This document shows positions 43,010-51,651 of a DNA stretch of 64,000 nucleotides, one piece after another. The stretch lies in assembly GCF_965237655.1 (NCBI RefSeq), contig NZ_CBDEGB010000002.1, positions 1,364,001 to 1,428,000 of the forward strand. The letters run 5' to 3'. How positions within the stretch are numbered: position 1 is the first letter of the stretch; each line of letters opens with the position of its first letter. The position numbers and the translations under genes were made by a program. The notes below the pieces were generated by a model. That model saw nothing but the letters and a program-made list of their open reading frames with translations, had not been told where the DNA came from and searched no databases. The DNA is from Poriferisodalis sp965237655 (GTDB lineage: Bacteria; Actinomycetota; Acidimicrobiia; Acidimicrobiales; Poriferisodalaceae).

Positions 43010-43078
43010 GTGCGTTCCAGCGGGGTGTGCTTGCGCCTCGGGGCGTCGCTGCCGCCCGGCGAGGTTAGACGCGGGACC

Positions 43079-44773
43079 TTAGACGCGGTCTGGGGCGTAG
43101 ATCGGGCGAGTCCCGGTGCCGTAACGGGTCAACGCGCCCTGTGGTCCGGTTGCGTTCGGACGAATGAAGATCCAGTTCTGCCAAGCCGACAACCTCCCGA
43201 AGATCTTTGTCGCCATGGTCTCGGGGCCACAGAACCGGTGGTTGGCCTCCATGGCGGTCAGTGCATCGGGGGAGAAGGCGGCGCGCTCTTCGATCGCCAA
43301 CCGCAAGTCGTCATCCCAGTCGAGATCGTCGGGCGTCGCGGTCGCCAAGCCAACCTCTGCAGCGGCCTGCGCGTCGAGCGGGGTGCCGATGGTGCGGGCG
43401 GCTTCGGCAATGGCCGCCTCGTCGCCCCACAGCCGCGACTGCAGCCGTGTGAGGTCGTTGGCCATCGGCATCGTGCCCAGGCTGAGCTCGGAGCACAGTA
43501 GGACGGCGGGCTCATGAGCTCCGATCGCCTCGCTTCGCAGGGCATGCACGCGCGCCCCCACGGCATCGCCGGGACGGTCGTCGACAAATTCGCCGTCGAG
43601 GATGTACGTGCGGTCGGCAGCCAGTGCCAGCTCGGCAAGCACGCCGGCAAAGCACGAACCAGGCTCGATTGCTGCGATGAGTGTGCGAGCAGTGAGGTCA
43701 AGGCGAGACAGGGTCCGTCGCCACAGCAAGGCGGTCTCGAGCTCGGCATGGCTGGCGGGTTCGCCCAGGGCGCGGTCATGGGCTGTCACGTCTGCGTGGA
43801 TGCCGTCTGTGAACAGCACAATCGTGCCCAGTTCGGTCTCGTTGAAGCGCAGGTGGCACAGCAGCGCATCCAGCTCCCGAGTGGCTCGCAACGGCCACGC
43901 GGGGTCGGGACTTGCTGTGATCAGCACCTCGGCGCACGCGCGTTCACGATCCGGTGCCATCGCCACGAACTCGCCGATCACGCTGCCGTCGTCATTGGGG
44001 TGCAAGCCGAGCGGCTCGAGCGCCATCGGTTCCCTGTTTGCAGAGGGGCCGCTGGAGCGGCTCTTCGCAGCCAATGCAGCCGCCCGCGCGCCCACCGCCT
44101 CGGCAAACGTCGTCCGCGGCGCCAACTCGTCGACCAGGCCCCATTCGAGCGCCACCCGTCCCCGCAGTCCTTCGGCCTTGGTGGCGAACACATCGGCCCG
44201 GTCACGACGAACGTGCCGCTTGTCGGTTAGCCGGGTCAGCCCGCCGGTGCCGGGCAGGACTCCGAGCAGTGGCACTTCGGGCAAAGACACTGCCGTGTTG
44301 CGATCGTCCACGAGCAGGATGTGGTCGGTGGCAAGCGCCAGTTCGTAACCGCCGCCCGAGCACGCACCACCCACCGCCGCGAGGAATCGCAGCCCGCTGT
44401 GCTCTGAGGCCTCTTCCAGCTCCAGCCGGGTCTCATTGGTGAACTTGCAGAGGTTCACCTTGTGGGTATGCGGGGCGGCTGCCAGCGCACGAATGTTGGC
44501 ACCGGCACAGAAGACCCCGTCGTAGCCGCTTTCGATCACGACGCATCCGACACTCGGGTGCTCGAAGCGGATGCGGCGGATGGCGTCTGCGAACTCCAGC
44601 TCGACGCCCATGTCGTAGCTGTTCAGCTTCAGCTCGCAGCCCTCGAAAATGCCGCCGTCGGGCTGCACTCCCATGGTGAGTGTGGCGACCGGACCGTCCA
44701 CCCGAAGAGTCCAATGCCGCCACGGACGGTGATCGCCGAAGAAGTCGAGGTACACGCCGTGTTCGGTGCTCAC
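43079..44773 (-). CDS. boxC: Benzoyl-CoA-dihydrodiol lyase
   Basis: A 564-residue enzyme with two crotonase-like halves, as in BoxC (about 550 residues). Visible are DGVFCAGANIRAL, VGGACSGGGYELALATDHILLVD and LPEVPLLGVLPGTGG. It hydrolyses the benzoyl-CoA epoxide to 3,4-dehydroadipyl-CoA semialdehyde and formate. The GTG start at 44773 gives MSTEHGVYLDFF; the frame remains open upstream but the coding signal begins here. The 125-bp gap to the divergent ligase gene probably holds the promoters; no boxR regulator gene is nearby. Confidence 0.9.
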   Translation of the reverse strand: MSTEHGVYLDFFGDHRPWRHWTLRVDGPVATLTMGVQPDGGIFEGCELKLNSYDMGVELEFADAIRRIRFEHPSVGCVVIESGYDGVFCAGANIRALAAAPHTHKVNLCKFTNETRLELEEASEHSGLRFLAAVGGACSGGGYELALATDHILLVDDRNTAVSLPEVPLLGVLPGTGGLTRLTDKRHVRRDRADVFATKAEGLRGRVALEWGLVDELAPRTTFAEAVGARAAALAAKSRSSGPSANREPMALEPLGLHPNDDGSVIGEFVAMAPDRERACAEVLITASPDPAWPLRATRELDALLCHLRFNETELGTIVLFTDGIHADVTAHDRALGEPASHAELETALLWRRTLSRLDLTARTLIAAIEPGSCFAGVLAELALAADRTYILDGEFVDDRPGDAVGARVHALRSEAIGAHEPAVLLCSELSLGTMPMANDLTRLQSRLWGDEAAIAEAARTIGTPLDAQAAAEVGLATATPDDLDWDDDLRLAIEERAAFSPDALTAMEANHRFCGPETMATKIFGRLSAWQNWIFIRPNATGPQGALTRYGTGTRPIYAPDRV

Positions 44774-44898
44774 GCGACGAGTGTGCAGCCCGGCCGCCAC
44801 CCGCACAACCTGAGTCCTGCATGAGTCGCAGCGAATGGCGGAGTGTCGGCGCATCGTTAGTGTTCGCAACGACACCGGCATCACCGCGGAGGCCAGGC

Positions 44899-46398
44899 GT
44901 GAACGCGAACGCTGTCTACCGTTTCGTCATTGAGCCAGCGTCGGCCGCTCCCGACGCAGTAGCGGTGGTTGACGCCCCGAGCGGCAGCCAGTTGACCCGG
45001 GCCGAACTGGCCGAGCGCGTGCGCGCCGCCGCTGCTGCGCTGGCTGAACGCGGCCTACAGCGCGAGCAGCGAGTGATGCTGTGTTGTGCCGACACCCCGG
45101 CGTTCCTGTGGTGGTTCTGGGGAGCCATGTGGATTGGCGCGGTGCCGGTTCCGGTCTCGACGCTGTTTCGTACTGCCGATTACCGGTTCTTGCTTGGGGA
45201 CAGCCGCGCTGTAGGCCTGGTGTACTCGCCGCCCTTCGCCGCTGAGATCTTGCCGGCCGCCGATGACCAGCCGTTTCTGGAATGGACGCTCGACGACACC
45301 GATGACTCCGGTCTTGGTGACCCTGCGGCCGCTGGCGATCCGTTCGTGGCCATCGACGATGACGTCGCATTCTGGCTGTACACGTCTGGCACGACCGGCC
45401 ATCCCAAGGGCGCCATGCATCGGCACACCGACATGAGCGCTGTCACCGACCGGTACGCAGTCGACATCTTGGGCATGGGGCCCAGCGACACGGTCTATTC
45501 GGTCGCAAAGCTGTTCTTCGCCTACGGCTTGGGCAATGCCGGTTACTTCCCTCCCGCCACTGGAGCCAAGGTTGTGCTCAACCCGGCCCGCCCGACGCCT
45601 GACGACATCGCCGCACATGTGACCCGGTACCAGCCGACGCTGTACTTCGGCGTCCCGACCTCGTATGCGCAGCTGCTCGCTGCAGATCTCCCGGTCGACA
45701 CGTTCGCGTCGGTCCGCCAGGCCGTTTCCGCTGGTGAACCTCTTCCTGCAGACATCGGTCGGAGATTCCACGAACGCTTCGGCGTGGAGATCCTCGATGG
45801 ATTGGGAACCACCGAGATCGTGCACATCGTCATCACCAACCGGCCGGGCGCTTCGGTGCCGGGCACGAGCGGGACGCCGATCGACGGCTGCGAGGTGTCG
45901 CTCCGCGACGAATACGGCAACGAGGTACCCGACGGGGAGCCGGGCGCATTGCACGTCGCCTTCGAGTCGGTCATGGCGGGCTACTGGAATCGCACCGAGC
46001 AGAACCGCAAGGCGCTACACGGCCGGTTCCTCGCGACTGGCGATACCTACGTGCGCAATCCCGATGGCACCTACGCCTGTCTAGGGCGTACCGACGACAT
46101 GATGAAGGTCAGCGGCATCTGGGTGTCACCCGCCGAGGTCGAGGCCTGCATCTTGGAGATGGAAAGTGTGCTGAGCGTCGCGGTGGTGGGCGCTCTCGAC
46201 GAAGCGGGTCTCACGAAGCCGAGCGCCTTCGTGGTGCCGGTTCCCGGCACGGCCACTGACAGCCTTGCCAAAGCGGTTCAGATTCACGTGCGCGAGCGTC
46301 TCGCGCCCTACAAGTACCCGCGTTGGGTCAGCGTTGTGGACGAACTGCCCCAAACAGCGACTGGCAAGATCAAGCGCTACCTGCTGCGCGACGGCTGA
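44899..46398 (+). CDS. bclA: Benzoate-CoA ligase family protein
   Basis: A 499-residue AMP-forming ligase: the P-loop YTSGTTGHPKGAMHRH (about residue 160) and, near the C-terminus, RTDDMMKVSGIWVSPAEVE and the catalytic Lys in TATGKIKRYLL. AKLFFAYGLGNAGYFP and LDGLGTTEIVHI fit the benzoate/2-hydroxybenzoate ligase group. Divergent transcription from boxC supports benzoate as substrate. The GTG start at 44899 has GGAGG 6 bases upstream; an ATG at 44821 is the alternative, with no ribosome binding site. Confidence 0.9.
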   Translation: MNANAVYRFVIEPASAAPDAVAVVDAPSGSQLTRAELAERVRAAAAALAERGLQREQRVMLCCADTPAFLWWFWGAMWIGAVPVPVSTLFRTADYRFLLGDSRAVGLVYSPPFAAEILPAADDQPFLEWTLDDTDDSGLGDPAAAGDPFVAIDDDVAFWLYTSGTTGHPKGAMHRHTDMSAVTDRYAVDILGMGPSDTVYSVAKLFFAYGLGNAGYFPPATGAKVVLNPARPTPDDIAAHVTRYQPTLYFGVPTSYAQLLAADLPVDTFASVRQAVSAGEPLPADIGRRFHERFGVEILDGLGTTEIVHIVITNRPGASVPGTSGTPIDGCEVSLRDEYGNEVPDGEPGALHVAFESVMAGYWNRTEQNRKALHGRFLATGDTYVRNPDGTYACLGRTDDMMKVSGIWVSPAEVEACILEMESVLSVAVVGALDEAGLTKPSAFVVPVPGTATDSLAKAVQIHVRERLAPYKYPRWVSVVDELPQTATGKIKRYLLRDG

Positions 46399-46410
46399 GC
46401 GGCCCGCCGC

Positions 46411-46492
46411 GGGGCGTCAGCCCCAGGAGCGGGCCACGGCGTGGGGCGTGAGCCCATGGCGCGTGCATCGGCGTGGGGCGTCAGCCCCACGC
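46411..46492. repeat. Three GGGGCGTcAGCCCC palindromes between convergent genes
   Basis: Units at 46411-46424, 46443-46454 (GGGGCGTGAGCC, degenerate) and 46471-46492. The last has 8-bp arms (GCGTGGGG/CCCCACGC) and contains the stop codon of the minus-strand esterase. They probably act as transcription roadblocks for the ligase and esterase genes. Confidence 0.6.
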
Positions 46493-48037
46493 GCGTGCAA
46501 TTGCGCGCGGCAGCTCCTCGATCCACTGGATGAGATCGTGCCCGCAGACCCGCTCAGTCCATTCGTGGGGCGATTTCGCGAAGTGCAGCCACGCCGCCCA
46601 CGCCTCGGTGGCTTGGTGGAAGCCACCCTCCAGCGTTCCAGCGCACAGGTGAACGAACGGGGCCTCGGCGGAGTTCCAGTCCATGCGCTCGTTCGGCGGC
46701 ATTCCAGTGGAATAGGCCATGACGTGGCCGAATTTGTCGCGGTGCATGTGCCCGACGGTGAGCGCGTGCCCGCCGCCATCGGATGCGCCGAATACGCCGC
46801 GCTGGTTTCGGTCATCGGAGACGCCAAGAAACTGTTCGGCCCACGCCGTCAGCTCCTCCACAAAGAAGCGCTGATGGCGGTCGAAGCGATCGTTGTCAAG
46901 GCCAGGCAGGTACTCCATGGCCCGCTCATTGCCATAGCCACCCATTGGCGCAGCATGGGCCGCGACCAGCACGAAGCGGGGTACGGTCCCGTTCGTGATC
47001 CCGGCGTCAAGGCGCCGGATATAGGGGCCGGTCATGTTGCCGTCTGTGGCATAGAGCACCGGCAGACGTTCCGAAGCCGTGTGCTGGGGCGGCAAGTACA
47101 CGGTGGCCTTCCGCTTCGAGCGCAGTGAGGTGCTGTCGACCGTGTGCACTTGCGTCGTGCCTTGCAGTTCGTCGCCACGGTGCGAGGGCAGCTCGGCGGG
47201 AGCCTCGGGTCCTCGGAAGCGGTGCGGCACCGGACCGCGCTGACCGCCCAGCAGACTTCCGGCGTCGTCAAGGGGCCAGAAACCGTAGCCGATCACTGCT
47301 TCTGGAAGACGTTCGATGCGCACGCTGAGCGCCCACAGGTCGCTGTCGTCGCCTTTGCCGACCCGCCACATGGGTAGTTCGATGACGGGCCCGGGCAGTA
47401 CGCCGGCGGCGTCGCTGCGGCAGACGAAGGTGAGCTCGTCGCCGTCGTTCCAGCAGCCGGCCGGGTCGGCGTCGAGTTCGGCAGCCAGGAATTCGGGACT
47501 GAGGTCGCGCCAGACCCGGCATATCCGCTGACCCGGCGGAAGGCCCCCCTCAGCGGCTCGCTCTCGGGCAAGTTCCCGGTTTCTCCGATCGATCTCGGTG
47601 AGGCGGTGCGTCAACGTGGGCAGGCCCACGCGGGCGCGGGCCTCGTCGTCGACGGTGCCGTCGATCGGTGCGAGCACCAGGTCACCGAGGTGTCTCGTGA
47701 CCACCGTGCCGAATTGCTGCGGCCGACCGCTGAGCAGGCTCATCTTGTCGGCGCACTCGGCGAAGACGACCCCAGCACCGGCTTGGCCGTCGCGGTGCGC
47801 TCGTGCGGCAAGCTCCCCGGCGATCGACAGAAGCTGTGGCCCGCCGTGGACACTGAGCGCACGGGCCGTTCGCAGGGCGGTCGCCCCTTGAGCCTGCTGG
47901 AGCTCGGGGGTCCGAGCCAGGAGCTGCACCAGCATCGGGGCCTCGGTCGATTCGGCCATCTCGATGCGAGCGAGCAGGTCGCGGACCTCGTCGCTGCCTG
48001 AAGCTTCGCTCGCTGCGGGTGAGCCGTCGCCGTTCAT
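46481..48037 (-). CDS. Enterochelin esterase-like alpha/beta hydrolase
   Basis: A 518-residue protein. The C-terminal half (from about 290) is an esterase-D/Fes-like hydrolase: RKATVYLPPQH, LPVLYATDGNM, the nucleophile GVFGASDGGGHAL and His in VCGHDLIQW. The N-terminal half (to about residue 280) looks mostly helical to about 170 and then beta-rich, like the N-terminal domain of Fes. Ferric-enterobactin-type esterases free iron from siderophores, but the sequence does not prove this and no siderophore genes are near. Start ATG at 48037; the frame extends upstream but would overlap the divergent gene region. Confidence 0.7.
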   Translation of the reverse strand: MNGDGSPAASEASGSDEVRDLLARIEMAESTEAPMLVQLLARTPELQQAQGATALRTARALSVHGGPQLLSIAGELAARAHRDGQAGAGVVFAECADKMSLLSGRPQQFGTVVTRHLGDLVLAPIDGTVDDEARARVGLPTLTHRLTEIDRRNRELARERAAEGGLPPGQRICRVWRDLSPEFLAAELDADPAGCWNDGDELTFVCRSDAAGVLPGPVIELPMWRVGKGDDSDLWALSVRIERLPEAVIGYGFWPLDDAGSLLGGQRGPVPHRFRGPEAPAELPSHRGDELQGTTQVHTVDSTSLRSKRKATVYLPPQHTASERLPVLYATDGNMTGPYIRRLDAGITNGTVPRFVLVAAHAAPMGGYGNERAMEYLPGLDNDRFDRHQRFFVEELTAWAEQFLGVSDDRNQRGVFGASDGGGHALTVGHMHRDKFGHVMAYSTGMPPNERMDWNSAEAPFVHLCAGTLEGGFHQATEAWAAWLHFAKSPHEWTERVCGHDLIQWIEELPRAIARAWG

Positions 48038-48167
48038 CCCAACCCCAAGTCCGCGGCTGCCCCCGGGTTCGCGCCGCGCGGCGAGGCTACTGTCGGCGCC
48101 GTCGGCGCTGCCGATGGCGTCAAACTGCCGACAGACCAACAACCGCTTCACCGACGGAGGAGATCTC

Positions 48168-48950
48168 GTGAGCGATGAACCGCTTGTGCTGACCGAACAG
48201 CGCGGCTACGTGCAGATCCTGACCTTGAACCGCCCCGACGCCATGAACTCGTTCAACATGGCACTTTCGGAGGCACTCGGCGAAGCACTCGACAACCTTG
48301 ATGCGAATCCCGACGTTCGGGTCGGTGTTCTGACCGGGGCGGGGCGCGGCTTCAGCGCAGGCATGGATCTCAAGGCCTTCGTGAGCGGCGGTGGCATCGA
48401 CGCCATGCCGAACCCGCCTGGCCGCGGATTCGCCGGCATCGCCGAACGCAGTGCTGCAAAGCCGCTCATCGCGGCCGTGGAGCGCTTCGCCTTGGCGGGC
48501 GGACTGGAGGTGGCGCTGTCGTGCGATCTCATCGTGGCCTCTGAAGGCACGATGCTGGGCATCCCGGAAGTGGGCGTGGGCCTGTTCGCAGGCGCCGGCG
48601 CGTTGTTGCGCCTGCCGCGCCAGCTTCCCTACAGCCTGGCCATGGAAATGGCGTTGACAGCAGAGCCGATCACGGCTGAAGTCGCGCACCAGCACGGCAT
48701 GGTCAACCGAGTCTGCCCGAAGGGCGAGGCGGTCAACGTCGCCGTGGAACTCGGCGAACGAATTGCTCGCAATGCGCCGATGGGCGTTCGGGCCTCGAAG
48801 CGGCTCATCCGCGACGTGCTGGGTGTGACTGAGGGCGGCTTCTGGGAGTACCAGCAGCCGGCGCTCGAGGAAGTCTTCGGGTCCGCAGATGCCATCGAAG
48901 GTGCCTCCGCTTTCGCAGAGAGGCGTGATCCGGACTGGGAGGACCGCTGA
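48168..48950 (+). CDS. Enoyl-CoA hydratase/isomerase (crotonase family)
   Basis: 260 residues. Crotonase landmarks are ILTLNRPDAMNSFN, the first oxyanion segment RGFSAGMDLKAF, and ERFALAGGLEVALSCDLIVAS with PEVGVGLFAGAGALLRLP. The Glu usual in hydratases at the last segment is present (PEVGVG). The GTG start at 48168 has GGAGGAG 5 bases upstream. The stop codon overlaps the probable start of the methyltransferase gene, so translation is coupled. Confidence 0.9.
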   Translation: MSDEPLVLTEQRGYVQILTLNRPDAMNSFNMALSEALGEALDNLDANPDVRVGVLTGAGRGFSAGMDLKAFVSGGGIDAMPNPPGRGFAGIAERSAAKPLIAAVERFALAGGLEVALSCDLIVASEGTMLGIPEVGVGLFAGAGALLRLPRQLPYSLAMEMALTAEPITAEVAHQHGMVNRVCPKGEAVNVAVELGERIARNAPMGVRASKRLIRDVLGVTEGGFWEYQQPALEEVFGSADAIEGASAFAERRDPDWEDR

Positions 48951-49573
48951 GCCGCTGGGAAGATCGAGGCGACATCCCGCGAGGGACCGCCTACGACGAG
49001 CGCTGGGCCCAGATGGCCGAGCGTGGCGAGTCCGTGCACGGCGAGGTGGACCTGGTCACGAGGCTGGCGCCGCCGGGAGCGGCCGTGCTCGATGCGGGCT
49101 GCGGCACGGGCCGCATGGCCATCGAGTTCGCGCATCGCGGCTATGAGGTCGTCGGTGTCGACCTGGACCCCGCGATGCTCGACCTCGCTCGCGAGAAAGC
49201 ACCCGAACTGGCGTGGCTGCAGGGTGATCTCGCGAACAGCATCCTCACTGACTCAGCTGGTCACCAGCGCCTCTTCGACGCCGTGGTGGCCGCCGGCAAC
49301 GTCATGATCTTCCTCGAGCGCGGCACTGAGGCCGCCGTGGTGGCCAATCTGGCAGCGCATCTGCGGCCCGGCGGAGTGCTCGTGGCGGGCTTCCAACTCA
49401 GCGACGCGTACCTGCAACTGCACGTCTATGACGCGCTGGCGCAACGCAATCGACTCGCGCTCGAAGCTCGCTACTCAACCTGGGAGGGTGCCCCATTCGA
49501 CGGGGGCGACTACGCCGTGTCCGTGCACCGACTCGACGCCGAGGCTGCCCGCGGCGGTGGCTTGGACCGCTGA
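48947..49573 (+). CDS. Class I SAM-dependent methyltransferase
   Basis: About 208 residues. The SAM-binding motif VLDAGCGTGRMAIEFA and the acidic VVGVDLDPAMLDLA are standard; LRPGGVLVAGF and AVVAAGNVMIFL follow. The conserved N-terminal segment (RGTAYDERWAQMAE and VHGEVDLV) lies upstream of the first ATG (49013), so the true start is probably further 5'. The best candidate is CTG at 48947, with GGGAGG 4 bases upstream and overlapping the previous stop (CTGA). Without it the gene would begin at 49013 and lose 22 residues. The substrate is unknown. Confidence 0.75.
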   Translation: MSRWEDRGDIPRGTAYDERWAQMAERGESVHGEVDLVTRLAPPGAAVLDAGCGTGRMAIEFAHRGYEVVGVDLDPAMLDLAREKAPELAWLQGDLANSILTDSAGHQRLFDAVVAAGNVMIFLERGTEAAVVANLAAHLRPGGVLVAGFQLSDAYLQLHVYDALAQRNRLALEARYSTWEGAPFDGGDYAVSVHRLDAEAARGGGLDR

Positions 49574-49576
49574 TCG

Positions 49577-49921
49577 TCAGGAGCTGGCGTCAGCGGCGTG
49601 GCAAGTGGTCCACTTCTGGCCCCACTCCGCCAAGGCTCCCAGAACCGGCCTGAAGTCCTCGGCAGCCTCGGTTGGGATGTACTCGAACCGCGGCGGGCGG
49701 TCGGTGTACTGGCGGCGTTCGAGCAGGCCGCTCTCGACCAGACGATTGAGTCGGCTTGTGAGCACCGTCGGCGCGATGCCGAGGTCGTTCTGAATGTCGT
49801 CAAAGCGCGTGAGCCCGAAGAGGACGGTGTCACGCAGGATCAGCGGCGTCCACCACTCACCAACGAGTTCGAGCGACTGCGCGATGGGACACGCCATGTG
49901 CCCGAAACTCTTGCGCTTCAT
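49577..49921 (-). CDS. HxlR-family transcriptional regulator
   Basis: A 114-residue winged-helix protein of the HxlR family. CPIAQSLELVGEWWTPLILRD (with the conserved Cys near residue 11), the recognition-helix region GIAPTVLTSRLNRLVESGLLERR and TEAAEDFRPVLGALAEWGQKW are typical. HxlR proteins often respond to electrophiles or formaldehyde. It lies 56 bp after the truncated MFS gene on the same strand. Start ATG at 49921. Confidence 0.9.
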   Translation of the reverse strand: MKRKSFGHMACPIAQSLELVGEWWTPLILRDTVLFGLTRFDDIQNDLGIAPTVLTSRLNRLVESGLLERRQYTDRPPRFEYIPTEAAEDFRPVLGALAEWGQKWTTCHAADASS

Positions 49922-49977
49922 ACGATCAACGTACCAAAATGCAAGGCTCGCACGCCCCGATAGCTTCCGTGCTGCCT

Positions 49978-51102
49978 CTAGGCGGTCGACACCCGAGCAG
50001 GAATCCGGGTGGCCACCGGGCCCGCCAAGACTGTAGCGAACGCCAAGTACGCGAACGCCCAGCGGAAGGTGCCGACCGTGGGGCCGCCAGATGCGCTGGC
50101 ACCGAGAATGGCAACCACGATGGCGACACCGATCGCCCTAGCGATCTGACGAGCGGTCTGGGTGACCGCTCCGGCGACGCTGAAGTGAGCAGGGTTGATT
50201 TCGGAGACTCCGGCCCCGTTCAGGATGGCTGGTCCCGCTCCGATGCCGGTTCCGGCCAGCAGAAAACCTGGAAACAGATCCAACAGGTAATTCGGGCTCG
50301 GGCCCGCTCTCACACAGAGCCACAGCGCACCGACAGTGAAGAGCAGCATTCCGGGGATCACCACGGCCCGGAATCCGAAGCGATCGGCGAGCGGTCCGCT
50401 GACGTTGGCCGACACCAAGGCTGCGACGGGCAACGTGATGATCGCGATGCCGACGGTCACGGTGGAATAACCGGCGATCTCAGTGAGGTACAGCACCACG
50501 GCCAGGAGCATGGAGAAGAACCCCAGGCCGAACAGGAAGAGCGACATGGAGGCGATTCGAAACGACGACACTGCCAGGAGCGTTCTCGGCACGATGGGGT
50601 CGCGATGTTGCGCGGTGCGACGAGCGACCAAGATGATCGACACGACGCACGTCACCAGCAATCCGAGCACTGCTGGCGACGTCCAGCCCCATTTTTGTCC
50701 CTGCACGATTGCGAGAGCAAGGCCGCCGGTTGCACCGCCCAGAAGCGCTGCGCCTACCAGATCGGGGTGGTGCGTTTCGGGGTGGCGTGCGCTTTCGCTC
50801 AGCACCCCCACTCCCCACACCAGCGCGATCAAGCCCACCGGGATTTCCAGCGCGTAGGCCCAGCGCCACGAGCCGTATTCGATCAAGAAGCCGCCGACCA
50901 CGGGGCCGACTGCGGTCGACAGCGCGAGCGTCGAGCTCCAGACTGCGACCGCGGTACAGCGCCGTTCGACGGGCCACGCGGCGACGGCGAGTCCGAGCGA
51001 GGCCGGGGCCATCATCGCCGCGCCGATCCCCTGAAGTCCTCGCATGGCGATGAGGACCACCAGCGAGGGTGCGATGGAGGCCAACGCAGCGCCGATCACC
51101 AA
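49978..51102 (-). pseudogene. DHA2-type MFS drug transporter lacking its N-terminal part
   Basis: About 374 residues with some 11-12 membrane segments, including AMRGLQGIGAAMMAPASLGL, AVGPVVGGFLIEYGSWRW and VIPGMLLFTVGALW, typical of 14-helix DHA2 multidrug exporters. The protein should start about 60-90 residues earlier with two more helices and motif A. Upstream, the same frame keeps weak MFS-like residues (RCGPRAVEVAACLVIGAALAS) but has no start codon and soon enters the small gene at 51146-51448. The gene thus seems 5'-truncated and probably inactive; a start at TTG 51102 would still lack the first helices. Confidence 0.7.
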
Positions 51103-51145
51103 GCAGGCGGCTACCTCGACGGCTCGTGGGCCGCACCGAGAGTGC

Positions 51146-51448
51146 TCAGTCGGTGGGCAGGCGGGCCAGGAGCTCGATCTTGCGCTCCTCGTACTCGTCG
51201 AAGGAGATCTCGTCGTTGTCGAACTGGGTCTGCACCTCTTCGACGAGACGGATCAGATCGGCAGCGGACAGCTCCTCGTCGATGTTGCCGTCGAGCACGG
51301 CGCCGGTGCCGTCAAGTTCGGGTTCGGCCGCGACCAGTGGGCCGCTCTGGGGGATTTTGCCCATGCGCTTGGCCCGTTTTGCCTCGGCCTTCGCCTTCTT
51401 GGCCCGGTCCCTCTGCAGTTTCTCGAACGTCGTGCGACCAGCAGCCAT
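51146..51448 (-). CDS. Small SHOCT-like protein
   Basis: 100 residues. The N-terminus is a basic coiled segment (FEKLQRDRAKKAKAEAKRAK), then a linker, and the C-terminal 40 residues (AADLIRLVEEVQTQFDND followed by EISFDEYEERKIELL) resemble a SHOCT domain, a short module found at the ends of actinobacterial proteins. The function is unknown. The ATG at 51448 has AAGGTG 6 bases upstream. Its 3' end abuts the truncated MFS gene. The 203 bp between it and the acyl-CoA ligase gene show nothing clear. Confidence 0.7.
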   Translation of the reverse strand: MAAGRTTFEKLQRDRAKKAKAEAKRAKRMGKIPQSGPLVAAEPELDGTGAVLDGNIDEELSAADLIRLVEEVQTQFDNDEISFDEYEERKIELLARLPTD

Positions 51449-51651
51449 GACTCACACCTTGCTGTCGGGATACGGGCGGTAGGGAATCGGCACGCGGGGC
51501 GAACCCCGGCGCCAAGCGGTTTGTGACCTCGCTCGGCGCAGCAGTGCCGGTGGCCGCCAAAGCGGCCAGAGCACGGACTCGGCAACGCGGTCCGCGCATC
51601 CGATTCACATGCTACCGGCAGGGTCATGGCGCAGGTCGGCGCGGATTCGAG

